Source: Roseibium litorale (lineage in GTDB: Bacteria > Pseudomonadota > Alphaproteobacteria > Rhizobiales > Stappiaceae). Taken from it: a DNA stretch of 64,000 nt. A model generated the notes under the pieces. That model was not told the DNA's origin. It saw only the letters and a list, made by a program, of their open reading frames with translations, and searched no databases. Position 1 is the stretch's first letter, and each line of letters opens with the position of its first letter. The DNA lies in the NCBI RefSeq assembly GCF_014842915.1, contig NZ_JACYXI010000016.1, positions 1 to 64,000 of the forward strand. The letters run 5' to 3'. This document shows positions 47,971-57,217 of the stretch, piece after piece. The position numbers and the translations under genes are program-made.

Positions 47971-49926
47971 ATGGAGGAAACATCACCCGAACAATCCCAG
48001 ATCGACCTGCTTCAGGCCGCGCTGGACCATGTGAACCAGGGCTTTTCGGTTTTCGACAAGGATCTCAAGCTTGTCGCCTGGAACCGCGGCCTGTGGGAAA
48101 TGCTGGACTTCCCCCCGCGGCTCGCCCGCCGGGGCACCCATCTGGAGGAGTTCCTCCGCGTTAACGCGGAGCGGGGCGAATACGGGCCCGGTGATATCGA
48201 AGGCAAGATCCACCGCCGCGTGGAACGGGCCCGGCTGTTCGAGCCCCACTACTTCGAGCGCATCCGGCCCAATGGCCAGATCATCGCCGTCTCCGGCACT
48301 CCCCTGCCGCACGGCGGCTTTGTCACCACCTATGCGGATGTGACCGAAGACAGAATGCGCCAGCAAAAGCTGGAGAAAACCGTCGAGGAACGGACACGTG
48401 CACTGCGCCAGAGTGAAGACTGGCTGCGTCTCGTCACAGATAACATTCCAGCCCTGATCGCCTATATGGCCCCCGGTCCGGTATTCCGCTTTGCCAACCG
48501 GCGCTATGCGGAATGGTTCGGCCAGTCGGTCGCCTCCATTGTCGGGAAACCTGCCCCGGAGGTGGTCGGCGAACAGCTTTTCTCCGAGATCGAGCCCCAT
48601 GTGAGGCGTGCCTTCGAGGGCAACGCCGTGTCCTATGAGTATAATCGCGAGCGCCCGGATGGCACCGCCGTCTATATGCGATCGACACTGATCCCTGACA
48701 TGACCCTGGATGGCCGGACACTCGGGGTGTTCGTTCTCTCTCTGGACGCAACCGAGCATAAGCGCAGCGAAGCAGCCTTGATGCAGTCCCAGCGCATGGA
48801 TGCTGTCGGCAAGCTGACAGGCGGTCTTGCCCATGACTTCAACAATCTTCTGACCATTCTCATGGGCAATCTGCTGAGCCTCAGCCGGACAACAGGGCAG
48901 ATCCCGCCAGAAGACCTGAAAGCGCGGATTGCCCCGATGCTGCAGGCCACCCAGCGCGGATCAGATCTCACCCAGCACCTCCTGGCCTTCAGCCGCGGCA
49001 AGCTGATCGACCCGCAGACGGTCCGGCTGCAGGGACTGATCAACAATGTCGAAACCCTTCTGCGTGGGTCTCTCCCGTCGTCCATCAAGCTGAGCATTGA
49101 GCAAGGGCCGCCCGGACTAGCAGCCCGGATTGATCCGACGCAACTGGAGACTGCGTTGATCAATCTCGCCTTCAACGCCCGCGATGCTCTTTCGGAGGGC
49201 GGAGACCTGATCATCAGGCTGGAGACCTGCGAACTCTCCGGCCGCGCGGCGGATGATCTCAACCTTGCTCCCGGAGCCTATGCCCGGATCACGGTTAGCG
49301 ACACTGGCACGGGCATGGACGAGGCAACGCGGCTGCGGGTGTTCGAGCCGTTCTTCACCACAAAGACCTTCGGCACCGGCAGCGGTCTTGGCCTGTCGAT
49401 GGTCTACGGTTTTGTCACCCAGTCCGGCGGGGCAGCCGCAGTTACGTCTGCCCCCGGGCAGGGGACCCGCATCAGCCTCTATCTCCCGGCGGTCGACCTT
49501 TCCAGCGCTGTCGAATTGCCGGAGACCTCCAACGACGGAGGTGACGAGCCGCGCGGGTCGGGCGAGCTGGTTCTTCTCGTGGAAGACAACGCGGATGTGG
49601 CAACCGTTCTTGCCGAACAGCTGAGGGATCTTGGCTATATGGTGCTGCTTGCCGAAAGTGCGGAAGACGCGCTGCAGCTTGCCGCGTCCCTGCCGGAGAT
49701 CCGGTGCATGCTTAGCGATATCGTCATGCCCGGCCAGATGAACGGAGTGACGCTTGCCCGCTCCATACGCTCGGCCCGCCCTGATCTCGGCATCATCTTG
49801 ATGACGGGCTACGCTGATTGGGGCATGCTGCAGGAGAAGGATGAGTCGGTTGGTTTTCCGGTTCTCTCAAAGCCCATACGCCCGCAAGCCCTTGCCCAGA
49901 CACTCAGAAACACATTGAGCGCATGA
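47971..49926 (+). CDS. PAS-containing hybrid histidine kinase
   Basis: A 651-residue cytoplasmic sensor. A PAS_7-like N-domain (about 10-115, HVNQGFSVFDKDLKLVAWN) is followed by a short coiled coil, a second PAS (about 145-265), and HisKA with phospho-His288 in GGLAHDFNNLL. A HATPase (about 390-510; SDTGTGMDEATRLRVFEPFFTTK) and a C-terminal receiver with Asp583 in MLSDIVMPGQ complete it. No transmembrane helix is evident, so the signal is cytoplasmic. The ATG overlaps nothing; the response regulator gene overlaps its stop by four bases. Divergent from the acyl-CoA synthetase/Liv operon, a likely target. Confidence 0.93.
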   Translation: MEETSPEQSQIDLLQAALDHVNQGFSVFDKDLKLVAWNRGLWEMLDFPPRLARRGTHLEEFLRVNAERGEYGPGDIEGKIHRRVERARLFEPHYFERIRPNGQIIAVSGTPLPHGGFVTTYADVTEDRMRQQKLEKTVEERTRALRQSEDWLRLVTDNIPALIAYMAPGPVFRFANRRYAEWFGQSVASIVGKPAPEVVGEQLFSEIEPHVRRAFEGNAVSYEYNRERPDGTAVYMRSTLIPDMTLDGRTLGVFVLSLDATEHKRSEAALMQSQRMDAVGKLTGGLAHDFNNLLTILMGNLLSLSRTTGQIPPEDLKARIAPMLQATQRGSDLTQHLLAFSRGKLIDPQTVRLQGLINNVETLLRGSLPSSIKLSIEQGPPGLAARIDPTQLETALINLAFNARDALSEGGDLIIRLETCELSGRAADDLNLAPGAYARITVSDTGTGMDEATRLRVFEPFFTTKTFGTGSGLGLSMVYGFVTQSGGAAAVTSAPGQGTRISLYLPAVDLSSAVELPETSNDGGDEPRGSGELVLLVEDNADVATVLAEQLRDLGYMVLLAESAEDALQLAASLPEIRCMLSDIVMPGQMNGVTLARSIRSARPDLGIILMTGYADWGMLQEKDESVGFPVLSKPIRPQALAQTLRNTLSA

Positions 49927-50660
49927 ACCGGCCGGACAACCAGCAAGACAAGACAGCTTCCCGGGACCACGTGGTTTATGTGGTCGACGACGAACCGGAC
50001 ATCTGCGCCTTGCTGAGCGATGCCATGCGTCCCTTCGCCATCAAGGCCAAGCCCTTTTCCAAGGCGCGGGATCTGCTTGACGCACTTGCCCATGGGGTGC
50101 CGGATGCCTGCCTGATCGATCTCGGCCTGCCCGACATGGAGGGCATGACCCTCATCAACGAAATCCGGAAACAGTCTTCGGTGCCAATCATCGTGCTGTC
50201 CGCCCGCAATCATTCGTCCGACCGGGTGATGGGGCTGGAGCTTGGTGCCGACGATTATGTGGTCAAGCCGTTCGATCCCCGAGAAGTGGTGGCCCGGATC
50301 CGCTCAATCCTGCGCCGGGCGGGCGAAACCCTGCCAGAGAAGACCGGCACAGCCTGCGCCCGGTTCGAAGGCTGGTGCTACCGGCCCTCCTCGCACAGCC
50401 TCACCTCCCCGGATGGTGAGGAAACCTATCTCTCCACCGGAGAAGCCTCCTTGCTGGACGCCCTGCTCCGGGCGCCCCGCCGGGTGCTGACCCGCGATTA
50501 CCTGCTGGAACATGGCGGGCGGGACGAAAGCCTCGACCGTTCCATCGACGTGCGGATCTCACGCATCCGCAAGAAACTGAGCGCGCCGGGCGTTCCCAGC
50601 CTGATCCGGACGATTTACGGCTCAGGTTACATGCTCACAGCGTCCGTCGACTGGAGCTGA
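49923..50660 (+). CDS. OmpR-family response regulator
   Basis: A 245-residue regulator with a receiver domain (phospho-Asp66 in CLIDLGLPDMEGM; LGADDYVVKPFDPRE) and a C-terminal winged helix (about 140-240; SRIRKKLSAPGVPSLIRTIYGSGYML). Its ATG overlaps the kinase stop (ATGA). It is the cognate partner of the hybrid kinase. Neighbouring targets could be the Liv/ligase operon on its left or the TRAP operon convergent on its right; divergence favours the former. Confidence 0.93.
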   Translation: MNRPDNQQDKTASRDHVVYVVDDEPDICALLSDAMRPFAIKAKPFSKARDLLDALAHGVPDACLIDLGLPDMEGMTLINEIRKQSSVPIIVLSARNHSSDRVMGLELGADDYVVKPFDPREVVARIRSILRRAGETLPEKTGTACARFEGWCYRPSSHSLTSPDGEETYLSTGEASLLDALLRAPRRVLTRDYLLEHGGRDESLDRSIDVRISRIRKKLSAPGVPSLIRTIYGSGYMLTASVDWS

Positions 50661-50679
50661 TCACGCTACTTGGAGAAAC

Positions 50680-50715
50680 AATTGCGGGAGGGCGGTTTCC
50701 CGTCCTCCCGCAATT
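50680..50715. terminator. Bidirectional terminator between response regulator and dctM
   Basis: A 12-bp perfect stem (50680-50691 with 50704-50715) with a 12-base loop, between two convergent genes. No long T-run; the hairpin strength suggests a shared terminator. Confidence 0.7.
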
Positions 50716-50735
50716 CGTGATGCCTGGATGCCCGC

Positions 50736-53405
50736 TCAGAAGTTGAGTGAGACATCCCGGTGACCAGAGAGGCAACTCGCGACGCTGAGCGCGATGTCCC
50801 GCGGCAGAGCCGCCTGCTGGCGCAGGCCGATGTTGTTGCGGATCGCGGCGTCATAGGTTTCCAGCTTTGGCAGAAGCTCGGCTTCGGCCTTCTTCCGCCA
50901 GGCCAGATCGGCCTTCAGTGCCGCAATCGACTTGTCGATCTCGGCTTGGGCGCCGGCAATGTCATCCGCTTTCTTGCGCAGAAGCGAACGGGCATCTCCG
51001 ACACCCTTGCGGATATCGCTGGTCCCTTCGATCTCGCCTATTTGCGACCGGATTTCCGCAAGCCGGTCAACGGCAGCGGTGTGCTCCAGCGTTGCGATCT
51101 CGGACTTCAGACCTTCAAGAACCGGCTCAAAGGCGGCCAGCTTGTCAGCTCCCTTGAGAACCGCGATCGTCTCGGCGAGAGGCTGATACGCAGAGTCCGC
51201 GGTCCGGCGGTAGGTCAGACGCGCCTTGTTCTCAGCCTTCTGGATGGTCGAGAAGGTCTTGTTAGCGTCCTTCCAGGTTCCGGGAATCTGAGCGATCAGC
51301 TCATCATGCTGCTTCTGCAGAGCATCGATCCGGGTCTTTGCACGTTCGCCTTGTGCCTCGGTATAGATACCTGTCGGACCAGCGCGGCTGACAACCACCT
51401 GCAGTTCCTTGATCCGGGTCTCGATCCGCAGAGCATCACGCTCAATCGCCCGCACCTCGCGATGCAACGGACGGTAGTCAACGGCAGCCTCGGTAACCGC
51501 TTTTTCAGCAGAACCGATCTCGGACATTTGCGGCATGACCTGATTTGCAGCCTCAAAGCTCTTTTTCAGGTCCTTCTGCAGATCCTTTGGCAGATAGGAG
51601 ATATCCAGCCCTTCAGCCGTCTTGATCGCGGACATGATGCCCTGACCATTCTGGCTGAAGTCCTCCGCAACCGAATTCTCCATGCAATATTGCAGGCGCG
51701 GGTTCATCGGTGGCGGCGCGTTCTCGGACAAGAGACTGGACCGGTTGGGCAGATAGTTCACCAATTGCGGGTAGAAGCCGGCAATGAACAGGGCCAGAAG
51801 CTGCAGGCTGATGAAGGCCACAACCCCTTTGTACATGTCGATGGTCTTCACCGCTGCCGGAGCCACGCCGCGCAGATAGAACAGGGCGAAGCCGAAGGGC
51901 GGAGTCAGGAACGACGTCTGGATGTTCAGGCCGATCATTACCCCGAGCCACACTGCGGTGACGTTGGCCGCCGGATCCGCCAGCAGGATGGGAGCCACGA
52001 TCGGCACCACGACCACCGCGATTTCAATGAAATCGAGGAAGAAGCCGAGGATGAAAATCACCAGCATGACGATCAGGAACTGAACCCAGAACCCGCCCGG
52101 GAGACCCTGCAGGAAGTGCTTCACCAGCTCTTCCCCGCCGAAGGCGCGGAAGGAGGCGGTTAGCATGGCCGCACCGATCAGGATGATGAAGACGAGCGAC
52201 GAGGTCTTTGCCGTTTCCAGCATCACGCCCCGGAGCGTGTCTTCAAACTTGAGGGTACGCCAGCCGCTCCAGAACACTGCGATCAACAGTAGGGAGACAG
52301 CAATCAGCGCGATGACCAGCCCGAGCACTTCCTGAGAGGTCTGAACACGCTTGATGTTGATCGCGCCAATGAAGCTGACGACAATAGCAATCGCCAGAAG
52401 CGCAATGATCGCAAGGATCGCAGGCGTGTAGCGCGCCTTGGTTCCCTCTCCGCCAAGCCGGTAGCCGGCCATGACCATGGCGCCGATAGCACCGATCGCC
52501 CCTGCCTGGTTCACAGTTGCGATACCGGCGACAATCGAGCCAAGAACAAGGAAGATCAGGGCCAGCGGCGGCACGAGCGTGACGAAGACCTGGCCCAGGA
52601 ACTTGCGGTCGAAGCCGCTGTCGCTGTGTACGGCCGGAGCCGCCTTGGGATTGATCAGTGCGAAACCGAGAATGAAGAGCATGTAGAGCCCGACGAGCAC
52701 GAGGCCCGGCAGGAACGCACCCAGGAACATTTCACCAGCACTTGTAGACACCACAGCAAAGTCTGACGGCATGGTCACTTCGCCGGTAGCCTGCTTGTAC
52801 AGGGTCTGGCGGATGGTTCCCGCCTGATCGACGGCGCTGGCAAGCTGGTCGGCCAGAATGATCAGAACGATCGAAGGCGGAATGATCTGTCCAAGCGTGC
52901 CGGACGCGGCAATGGTCCCGGTTGCTAGCGGCACCGAGTATTTGTTGCGCAGCATGGCAGGCAGGGAGATCAGGCCCATGGCCACCACCGTGGCGCCAAC
53001 GATGCCCGTGGTGGCTGCGAGCAGCGCCCCCACGAAGACCACCGAGATGCCCAGACCGCCAGGAACCGGTCCAAACAGACGCGCCATGGTGACCAGCAGA
53101 TCTTCAGCGATCTTGGACCGCTGCAGCATGATGCCCATGAACACGAACAGCGGAATGGCGATCAGCGTATCGCGCTCGGCCTCCCAGTAGATGCCCCGGA
53201 AGTTCGTGACCCCCGCACTGAGCCACTGGCTGGGTCCCCCGATCGAGAAATATGCGTCCACACTTCCCGTGAACACATACCCCGCGAGGGAGGCGATGCC
53301 GATGGTGATGATCGCCGAGCCCGGCAGAGCAAAGGCCACCGGAAATCCGGAACCCAGCGCGGTAGCCATCAGCAGGATGAGAAGGATTAGAAAGAAAAGT
53401 TCCAT
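50736..53405 (-). CDS. dctM: TRAP transporter large permease with C-terminal coiled-coil extension
   Basis: An 889-residue protein, about twice the usual DctM length. Residues 1-550 are a DctM permease with many helices (VVFVGALLAATTGIVGATVVAMGLISLPAML; FILGFFLDFIEIAVVVVPIVAPIL) and two extra loops. One has additional helices (about 325-395) between the halves. From about 550 the protein becomes hydrophilic, with long helical Lys/Glu/Ala heptad-like stretches (ALRIETRIKELQVVV, DALQKQHDELIAQI) to the end. The role of the tail is unknown. It is the last gene of dctP-dctQ-dctM; the binding protein is TakP-like, suggesting 2-oxo-acid uptake. Confidence 0.9.
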   Translation of the reverse strand: MELFFLILLILLMATALGSGFPVAFALPGSAIITIGIASLAGYVFTGSVDAYFSIGGPSQWLSAGVTNFRGIYWEAERDTLIAIPLFVFMGIMLQRSKIAEDLLVTMARLFGPVPGGLGISVVFVGALLAATTGIVGATVVAMGLISLPAMLRNKYSVPLATGTIAASGTLGQIIPPSIVLIILADQLASAVDQAGTIRQTLYKQATGEVTMPSDFAVVSTSAGEMFLGAFLPGLVLVGLYMLFILGFALINPKAAPAVHSDSGFDRKFLGQVFVTLVPPLALIFLVLGSIVAGIATVNQAGAIGAIGAMVMAGYRLGGEGTKARYTPAILAIIALLAIAIVVSFIGAINIKRVQTSQEVLGLVIALIAVSLLLIAVFWSGWRTLKFEDTLRGVMLETAKTSSLVFIILIGAAMLTASFRAFGGEELVKHFLQGLPGGFWVQFLIVMLVIFILGFFLDFIEIAVVVVPIVAPILLADPAANVTAVWLGVMIGLNIQTSFLTPPFGFALFYLRGVAPAAVKTIDMYKGVVAFISLQLLALFIAGFYPQLVNYLPNRSSLLSENAPPPMNPRLQYCMENSVAEDFSQNGQGIMSAIKTAEGLDISYLPKDLQKDLKKSFEAANQVMPQMSEIGSAEKAVTEAAVDYRPLHREVRAIERDALRIETRIKELQVVVSRAGPTGIYTEAQGERAKTRIDALQKQHDELIAQIPGTWKDANKTFSTIQKAENKARLTYRRTADSAYQPLAETIAVLKGADKLAAFEPVLEGLKSEIATLEHTAAVDRLAEIRSQIGEIEGTSDIRKGVGDARSLLRKKADDIAGAQAEIDKSIAALKADLAWRKKAEAELLPKLETYDAAIRNNIGLRQQAALPRDIALSVASCLSGHRDVSLNF

Positions 53406-53425
53406 ATCATTCGGTCTCTGACGGC

Positions 53426-54463
53426 TTATTGGACGGTATGGGAATCATGGTCGCGTCCGCCGGGTTCACCCCGGATATCGGCCACCGCATCCATGAAATA
53501 GCTGACGAACTGAACCATCATGGTGACTGCGAAGACACCGAGGTAACCTGCCATCAGATATTTGACATAAAGTCCGAAGCCAGCCTGCGTCGTCTCGTAA
53601 GAGAGGATCGGGCTGTTGATGATGTTCTGCTTGCCACCCATGCCGATGATCAGCACAACCCAGCACAAGGCAACGCCCAGGAAGAGACTTCCAATCGCGT
53701 TCACATAGCCCTTCGTGCGGCGGCTGAAGCTGGCATAGAGAATGTCCACGCGCACATGCCCCTCTTCCAGCAGCGTGTAGGCGCTGGCGAACAGAAACAG
53801 CCCGGCGTACCAAAAGCGCACCAGGTCAGCCATGAAGGCCTGCTCATAGGAGAAGATAAAGCGGCCGATCACGATCAGCAGCTCCGACACAACAACAAGA
53901 AGAGCCAGCCAGGTGAACCCGAGTGTCCGGGTAAAGGCGGCGATGACAAAGGACAGGGCGATCAGCGGCATGTGCACATAGGCGCCGCGGAACTGCGAAC
54001 GGCCAAGTTCTGCCGTGAGGTCCGTACCGGCAACCGCTTCAAGCAACCCTTCCACGCGGAGGAAGGAAATAACCGTATCGACCACACCGACAATCACCAC
54101 TGCCCAGAACGCTGCACGGATCAGATAGGCATTCAGGTCACTGATGCGTTTGGAATCCTGCCGTAGCGTCACTGAACCGGTCTTGCCGACATAGACGAAG
54201 GCCAGAGCCACCATCACTCCGTAGACACCAAGCTGGGCCCACGACCAGACGATCGGAAGCGAGCCGTTTGCCTTGCCTCCGAAGATCGGCGCAATGCCCG
54301 GCAGGTCCTGCCAGTAATTGAGATAGTTGTTGAGCAGAAAGGCTGCCATCACGGCCAGAATCGCCCAACCGAGCATGCGCACCGGCACCGGATTCTTGCC
54401 CGAACCGGTCTGGCTGCTGACATGGGCGGACATTCCGGCCGGAACGCCGTGAGCGGACGTCAT
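53426..54463 (-). CDS. dctQ: TRAP transporter small permease (DctQ), enlarged
   Basis: A 345-residue membrane protein. The canonical DctQ part is in the C-terminal half (about 185-330; AYTLLEEGHVRVDILYASFSRRTKGYVNAIGSLFLG, the family signature). An extra N-terminal half contains three or four more helices (about 30-170). Typical DctQ proteins have about 160-200 residues. Enlarged DctQ together with a large DctM fits a TakPQM-like subfamily. It lies 20 bp upstream of dctM and after the hairpin that follows dctP. Confidence 0.88.
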   Translation of the reverse strand: MTSAHGVPAGMSAHVSSQTGSGKNPVPVRMLGWAILAVMAAFLLNNYLNYWQDLPGIAPIFGGKANGSLPIVWSWAQLGVYGVMVALAFVYVGKTGSVTLRQDSKRISDLNAYLIRAAFWAVVIVGVVDTVISFLRVEGLLEAVAGTDLTAELGRSQFRGAYVHMPLIALSFVIAAFTRTLGFTWLALLVVVSELLIVIGRFIFSYEQAFMADLVRFWYAGLFLFASAYTLLEEGHVRVDILYASFSRRTKGYVNAIGSLFLGVALCWVVLIIGMGGKQNIINSPILSYETTQAGFGLYVKYLMAGYLGVFAVTMMVQFVSYFMDAVADIRGEPGGRDHDSHTVQ

Positions 54464-54501
54464 CGCAGGTTGTCCTTTGAAAGATTGGATACAACAAGGT
54501 A

Positions 54502-54525
54502 GGGGACGGAATTTCTTCCGTCCCC
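54502..54525 (-). terminator. Intercistronic hairpin between dctP and dctQ
   Basis: A perfect 10-bp stem (54502-54511 with 54516-54525) with a TTTC loop, 27 bp after the dctP stop. No T-run. Likely a partial terminator or 3' mRNA stabiliser giving more binding protein than permease. Confidence 0.65.
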
Positions 54526-54551
54526 GCTTTCAGGACCAGACATCCGCCGCC

Positions 54552-55652
54552 TTAGACGGTGATGCCCAGAACGCGGTTCCGCTGCTGCGTGTAACCAGTG
54601 TCGGCCAGGAGCATCCAGCGGCCGATTTCGGTACGCGCCTTCGCGAAGCTTTCGTGGGTACGTGCAGCAAGATCAGAATGCTGGATGGTTTCCTCGAACA
54701 CGGCCTCGGCAGCATCGCCGAAGGCATCATAGACTTCGTCCGAGAACTTCTTCAGGACGACGCCGTGCTCGTTGATCAGCTTTTCAAGGTAGACACCGTT
54801 GTTGTTGTTGGTTTCTGCCATCTGCAGGGCGTTTTCTTCCATGCAGGCTGCCTTGATGATTTGCTGATCGGTCTTGGACAGCGAGGTTAGCCAGGACTTG
54901 TTGCAGCCCAGCGCAAGCTGGGAGCCCGGCTCATGCATGCCCGGATAGTAGTAGTACTTCGCGGCTTCGTAGAACTTCATGAAATAGTCGTTCCACGGGC
55001 CAACCCACTCGGTTGCGTCAACAGCGCCAGAAACGAGGTTTTCGTAGATCTGGCCACCCGGCAGGGACACCGGAGACGCACCGAGCTTTGCCATGACGTC
55101 ACCGCCCAGGCCCGGAATACGCATCTTCAGACCCTTGAGGTCGTCAGCGGTTTCGATTTCCTTGTTGAACCAGCCGCCCATCTGCACGCCGGTGTTGCCG
55201 GCTGCGAAGTTCTGCAGGCCGAATTCGCCGGCCAGTTCATCCCACAGCTCCTGACCGCCGCCGAACTTGATCCAGGCGTCGATTTCCGCATAGGTCAAAC
55301 CAAAGGGAACAGCCGTGTAATAAGCCCAGGCCGGGTGCTTGCCCTTCCAGTAATAGTCCGCGCCGATATAGGCCTGCGCGTTGCCGGAAGCGACTTCGTC
55401 AAAGGAGTCAAATGCGCCGACGCGTTCGCCAGCAGCGAAATACTGAACGTTGATACGGCCTTCGGTCAGTTCACCGATACGAGCGGCAAGGCGCTGAGCC
55501 GAGGTGCCGAGACCCGGCATGTCCCGCGGCCAGGTCGACACAATCACCATCTCGGTGGTCGACTGCGCGATTGCCGGAGCTGCCAGCGCGGTTGCCGCTA
55601 CGGCACCACCCGCACCAAGACCTGCTTTCTTAATAAATGAACGACGATCCAT
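54552..55652 (-). CDS. dctP: TRAP transporter substrate-binding protein, TakP-like
   Basis: A 366-residue periplasmic DctP protein with a twin-arginine signal (MDRRSFIKKAGLGAGG, cleavage near AIA-QST). Blocks such as GGWFNKEIETADDLKGLKMRIPGLGG and DATEWVGPWNDYF are those of TakP from Rhodobacter sphaeroides, which binds 2-oxo acids with sodium. The Arg of MRIPG and the Glu-Trp of TEWVGPW are the expected ligand contacts. Substrate assignment to pyruvate-like oxo acids is by family. First gene of dctPQM, divergent from a two-component pair. Confidence 0.92.
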   Translation of the reverse strand: MDRRSFIKKAGLGAGGAVAATALAAPAIAQSTTEMVIVSTWPRDMPGLGTSAQRLAARIGELTEGRINVQYFAAGERVGAFDSFDEVASGNAQAYIGADYYWKGKHPAWAYYTAVPFGLTYAEIDAWIKFGGGQELWDELAGEFGLQNFAAGNTGVQMGGWFNKEIETADDLKGLKMRIPGLGGDVMAKLGASPVSLPGGQIYENLVSGAVDATEWVGPWNDYFMKFYEAAKYYYYPGMHEPGSQLALGCNKSWLTSLSKTDQQIIKAACMEENALQMAETNNNNGVYLEKLINEHGVVLKKFSDEVYDAFGDAAEAVFEETIQHSDLAARTHESFAKARTEIGRWMLLADTGYTQQRNRVLGITV

Positions 55653-55758
55653 GTACTTTCTCCTCCCATACCGGATGTCAAATTCAATCGGCGCTTACAC
55701 TTGCACCGATCTAACTGTATGTCTAGGAGAACGGGAGAGCTTTGCGCTATTCGTGGTT

Positions 55759-55777
55759 CTGCGCATTGATTGCGTAG
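55759..55777. promoter_or_regulatory. Imperfect palindrome in the dctP/two-component intergenic region
   Basis: A 19-bp imperfect palindrome CTGCGCATTGATTGCGTAG lies near the middle of the 191-bp divergent region. It is a candidate binding site for the LuxR-type regulator. This rests on symmetry and position only. Confidence 0.35.
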
Positions 55778-55843
55778 TAATACTGAACCGGCTGCGGAAC
55801 TCCGCCGGAAAACTGCGTTAAGCGAGATGGACCACCCGATTCC

Positions 55844-57217
55844 GTGACCTTCAAAACCAAACTCATGCTGATAACGCTGCTGCCATTGGTGACGGTTTCG
55901 TTGCTGATTGGTGTGGCCAGCTATTACCAGGCGCAGCAGTTGATCGAGGCCGAAACGGCGTCCGTGGAACAGCGGGTTCTGGAAGCCAAGAAGACGGAAA
56001 TCCGCAATTACATAAGCCTTGCCCTCACGTCGATCCAGGAGATCTACGAGAAGGAGCCAGGAGGACGGGGCGCCGCCCAAGCCGCGGTCAAGCGGATCCT
56101 GAACGACATGACCTTCGATGAAGACGGATACTTCTTCGTCTATGAGCTCGACGGCACAAACATTGTCCATCCCAAGCTCAATTATCTGGTGGGAAACAAT
56201 TGGTGGGATCTGCAGGACCCTAATGGCGACTACGTCATCCGGAACCTGATCCTGGAAGCCAAGAAAGGGGGCGGTTTCCACCGCTATGTCTGGCACAAGC
56301 CCAGCACAGGCAAGGTGGAGGAGAAACTGGCCTACGCCATCCTGCTCGACAAATGGGGCTGGATGATGGGAACCGGTCTCTATACCGACGATATCGCAAG
56401 CGAAATATCCAGCATGAACAATGATTTCGAGGAGGCCATCCGCCAAACGGTCATTGCCATTTTCGCAATCACGCTTGTCGCCATCATGATCGCCGGAACC
56501 TTGATCATCGGCGTGCGCTTTTCCGAACAGCTCTTTGCAGACGTCAAGCTCAAGGAGCTCACGAAGCGTATCGTCGACGTCCAGGAGCAGGAGCGCAAGC
56601 GCGTGTCCACGGAGCTGCATGACAGCATATCCCAGCTGCTCGTTTCCATCCGCTACGGCCTTGAGATGATACAGGCGGAAGCTGCCGACCATCCAGTACT
56701 GAAACGCCAGGCAGACAAGTGCCTTGCCATTCTGGACGGCACGCTCGCTGAAGTGCGGCGTATTTCACGTGACCTGCGCCCAAGCGTATTGGATGACATC
56801 GGTCTTGCGGCAGCCCTTGTCAGTCTTGGCAAGGAATTCGAGATGCAGTCGGGCATCAAGGTGACCGTTAGCGCGGACCGCAGCCATTCCCGGCTTTCCG
56901 ATGGTGCCAAGACAGCGCTTTACCGGGTCGTTCAAGAGGCGATGACGAATGTCGCCCGGCACTCTGCCGCCGATCATGTGGATATCCGCCTATCCGTTGG
57001 TCCGAGCCTGCTGACCCTTACCATCGAGGACAACGGCAGGGGACTGCCAATGCCTCTTGGGACAGGCACCGGCCTTGGTATCCCGAACATGCGCGAGCGC
57101 ATGGAAAGCCATAACGGGTTTCTCCAGCTTTCAAACCTTGCCAAAGGCGGAACCCGGATCCAAGTGACGATGCCGCTTGAGAAACAGTATGCTCCTCAAT
57201 CCAGTCAGGCGGCCTGA
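55844..57217 (+). CDS. Cache-domain sensor histidine kinase (HisKA_3)
   Basis: A 457-residue membrane sensor. An N-terminal helix (about 7-28), a periplasmic single Cache domain (about 35-190; EDGYFFVYELDGTNIVHPKLNYLVG and WMMGTGLYTDDI) and a second helix (about 202-225) precede a NarL-type kinase. HisKA_3 has phospho-His259 in STELHDSISQLL, and the HATPase carries EAMTNVARHS and GTGLGIPNMRERM. Cache domains of this type bind small carboxylates. Divergence from a TRAP carboxylate system suggests it senses the transported acid. Start GTG with poor Shine-Dalgarno; ATG 55865 is possible. Confidence 0.92.
   Translation: MTFKTKLMLITLLPLVTVSLLIGVASYYQAQQLIEAETASVEQRVLEAKKTEIRNYISLALTSIQEIYEKEPGGRGAAQAAVKRILNDMTFDEDGYFFVYELDGTNIVHPKLNYLVGNNWWDLQDPNGDYVIRNLILEAKKGGGFHRYVWHKPSTGKVEEKLAYAILLDKWGWMMGTGLYTDDIASEISSMNNDFEEAIRQTVIAIFAITLVAIMIAGTLIIGVRFSEQLFADVKLKELTKRIVDVQEQERKRVSTELHDSISQLLVSIRYGLEMIQAEAADHPVLKRQADKCLAILDGTLAEVRRISRDLRPSVLDDIGLAAALVSLGKEFEMQSGIKVTVSADRSHSRLSDGAKTALYRVVQEAMTNVARHSAADHVDIRLSVGPSLLTLTIEDNGRGLPMPLGTGTGLGIPNMRERMESHNGFLQLSNLAKGGTRIQVTMPLEKQYAPQSSQAA

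Noticed and set aside
50760..52163. 467-codon plus-strand frame opposite the DctM tail
   Set aside because: It made me ask whether the DctM tail is real. The minus-strand reading is continuous with the permease and has coiled-coil character, while the plus-strand reading lacks a start signal or domain.
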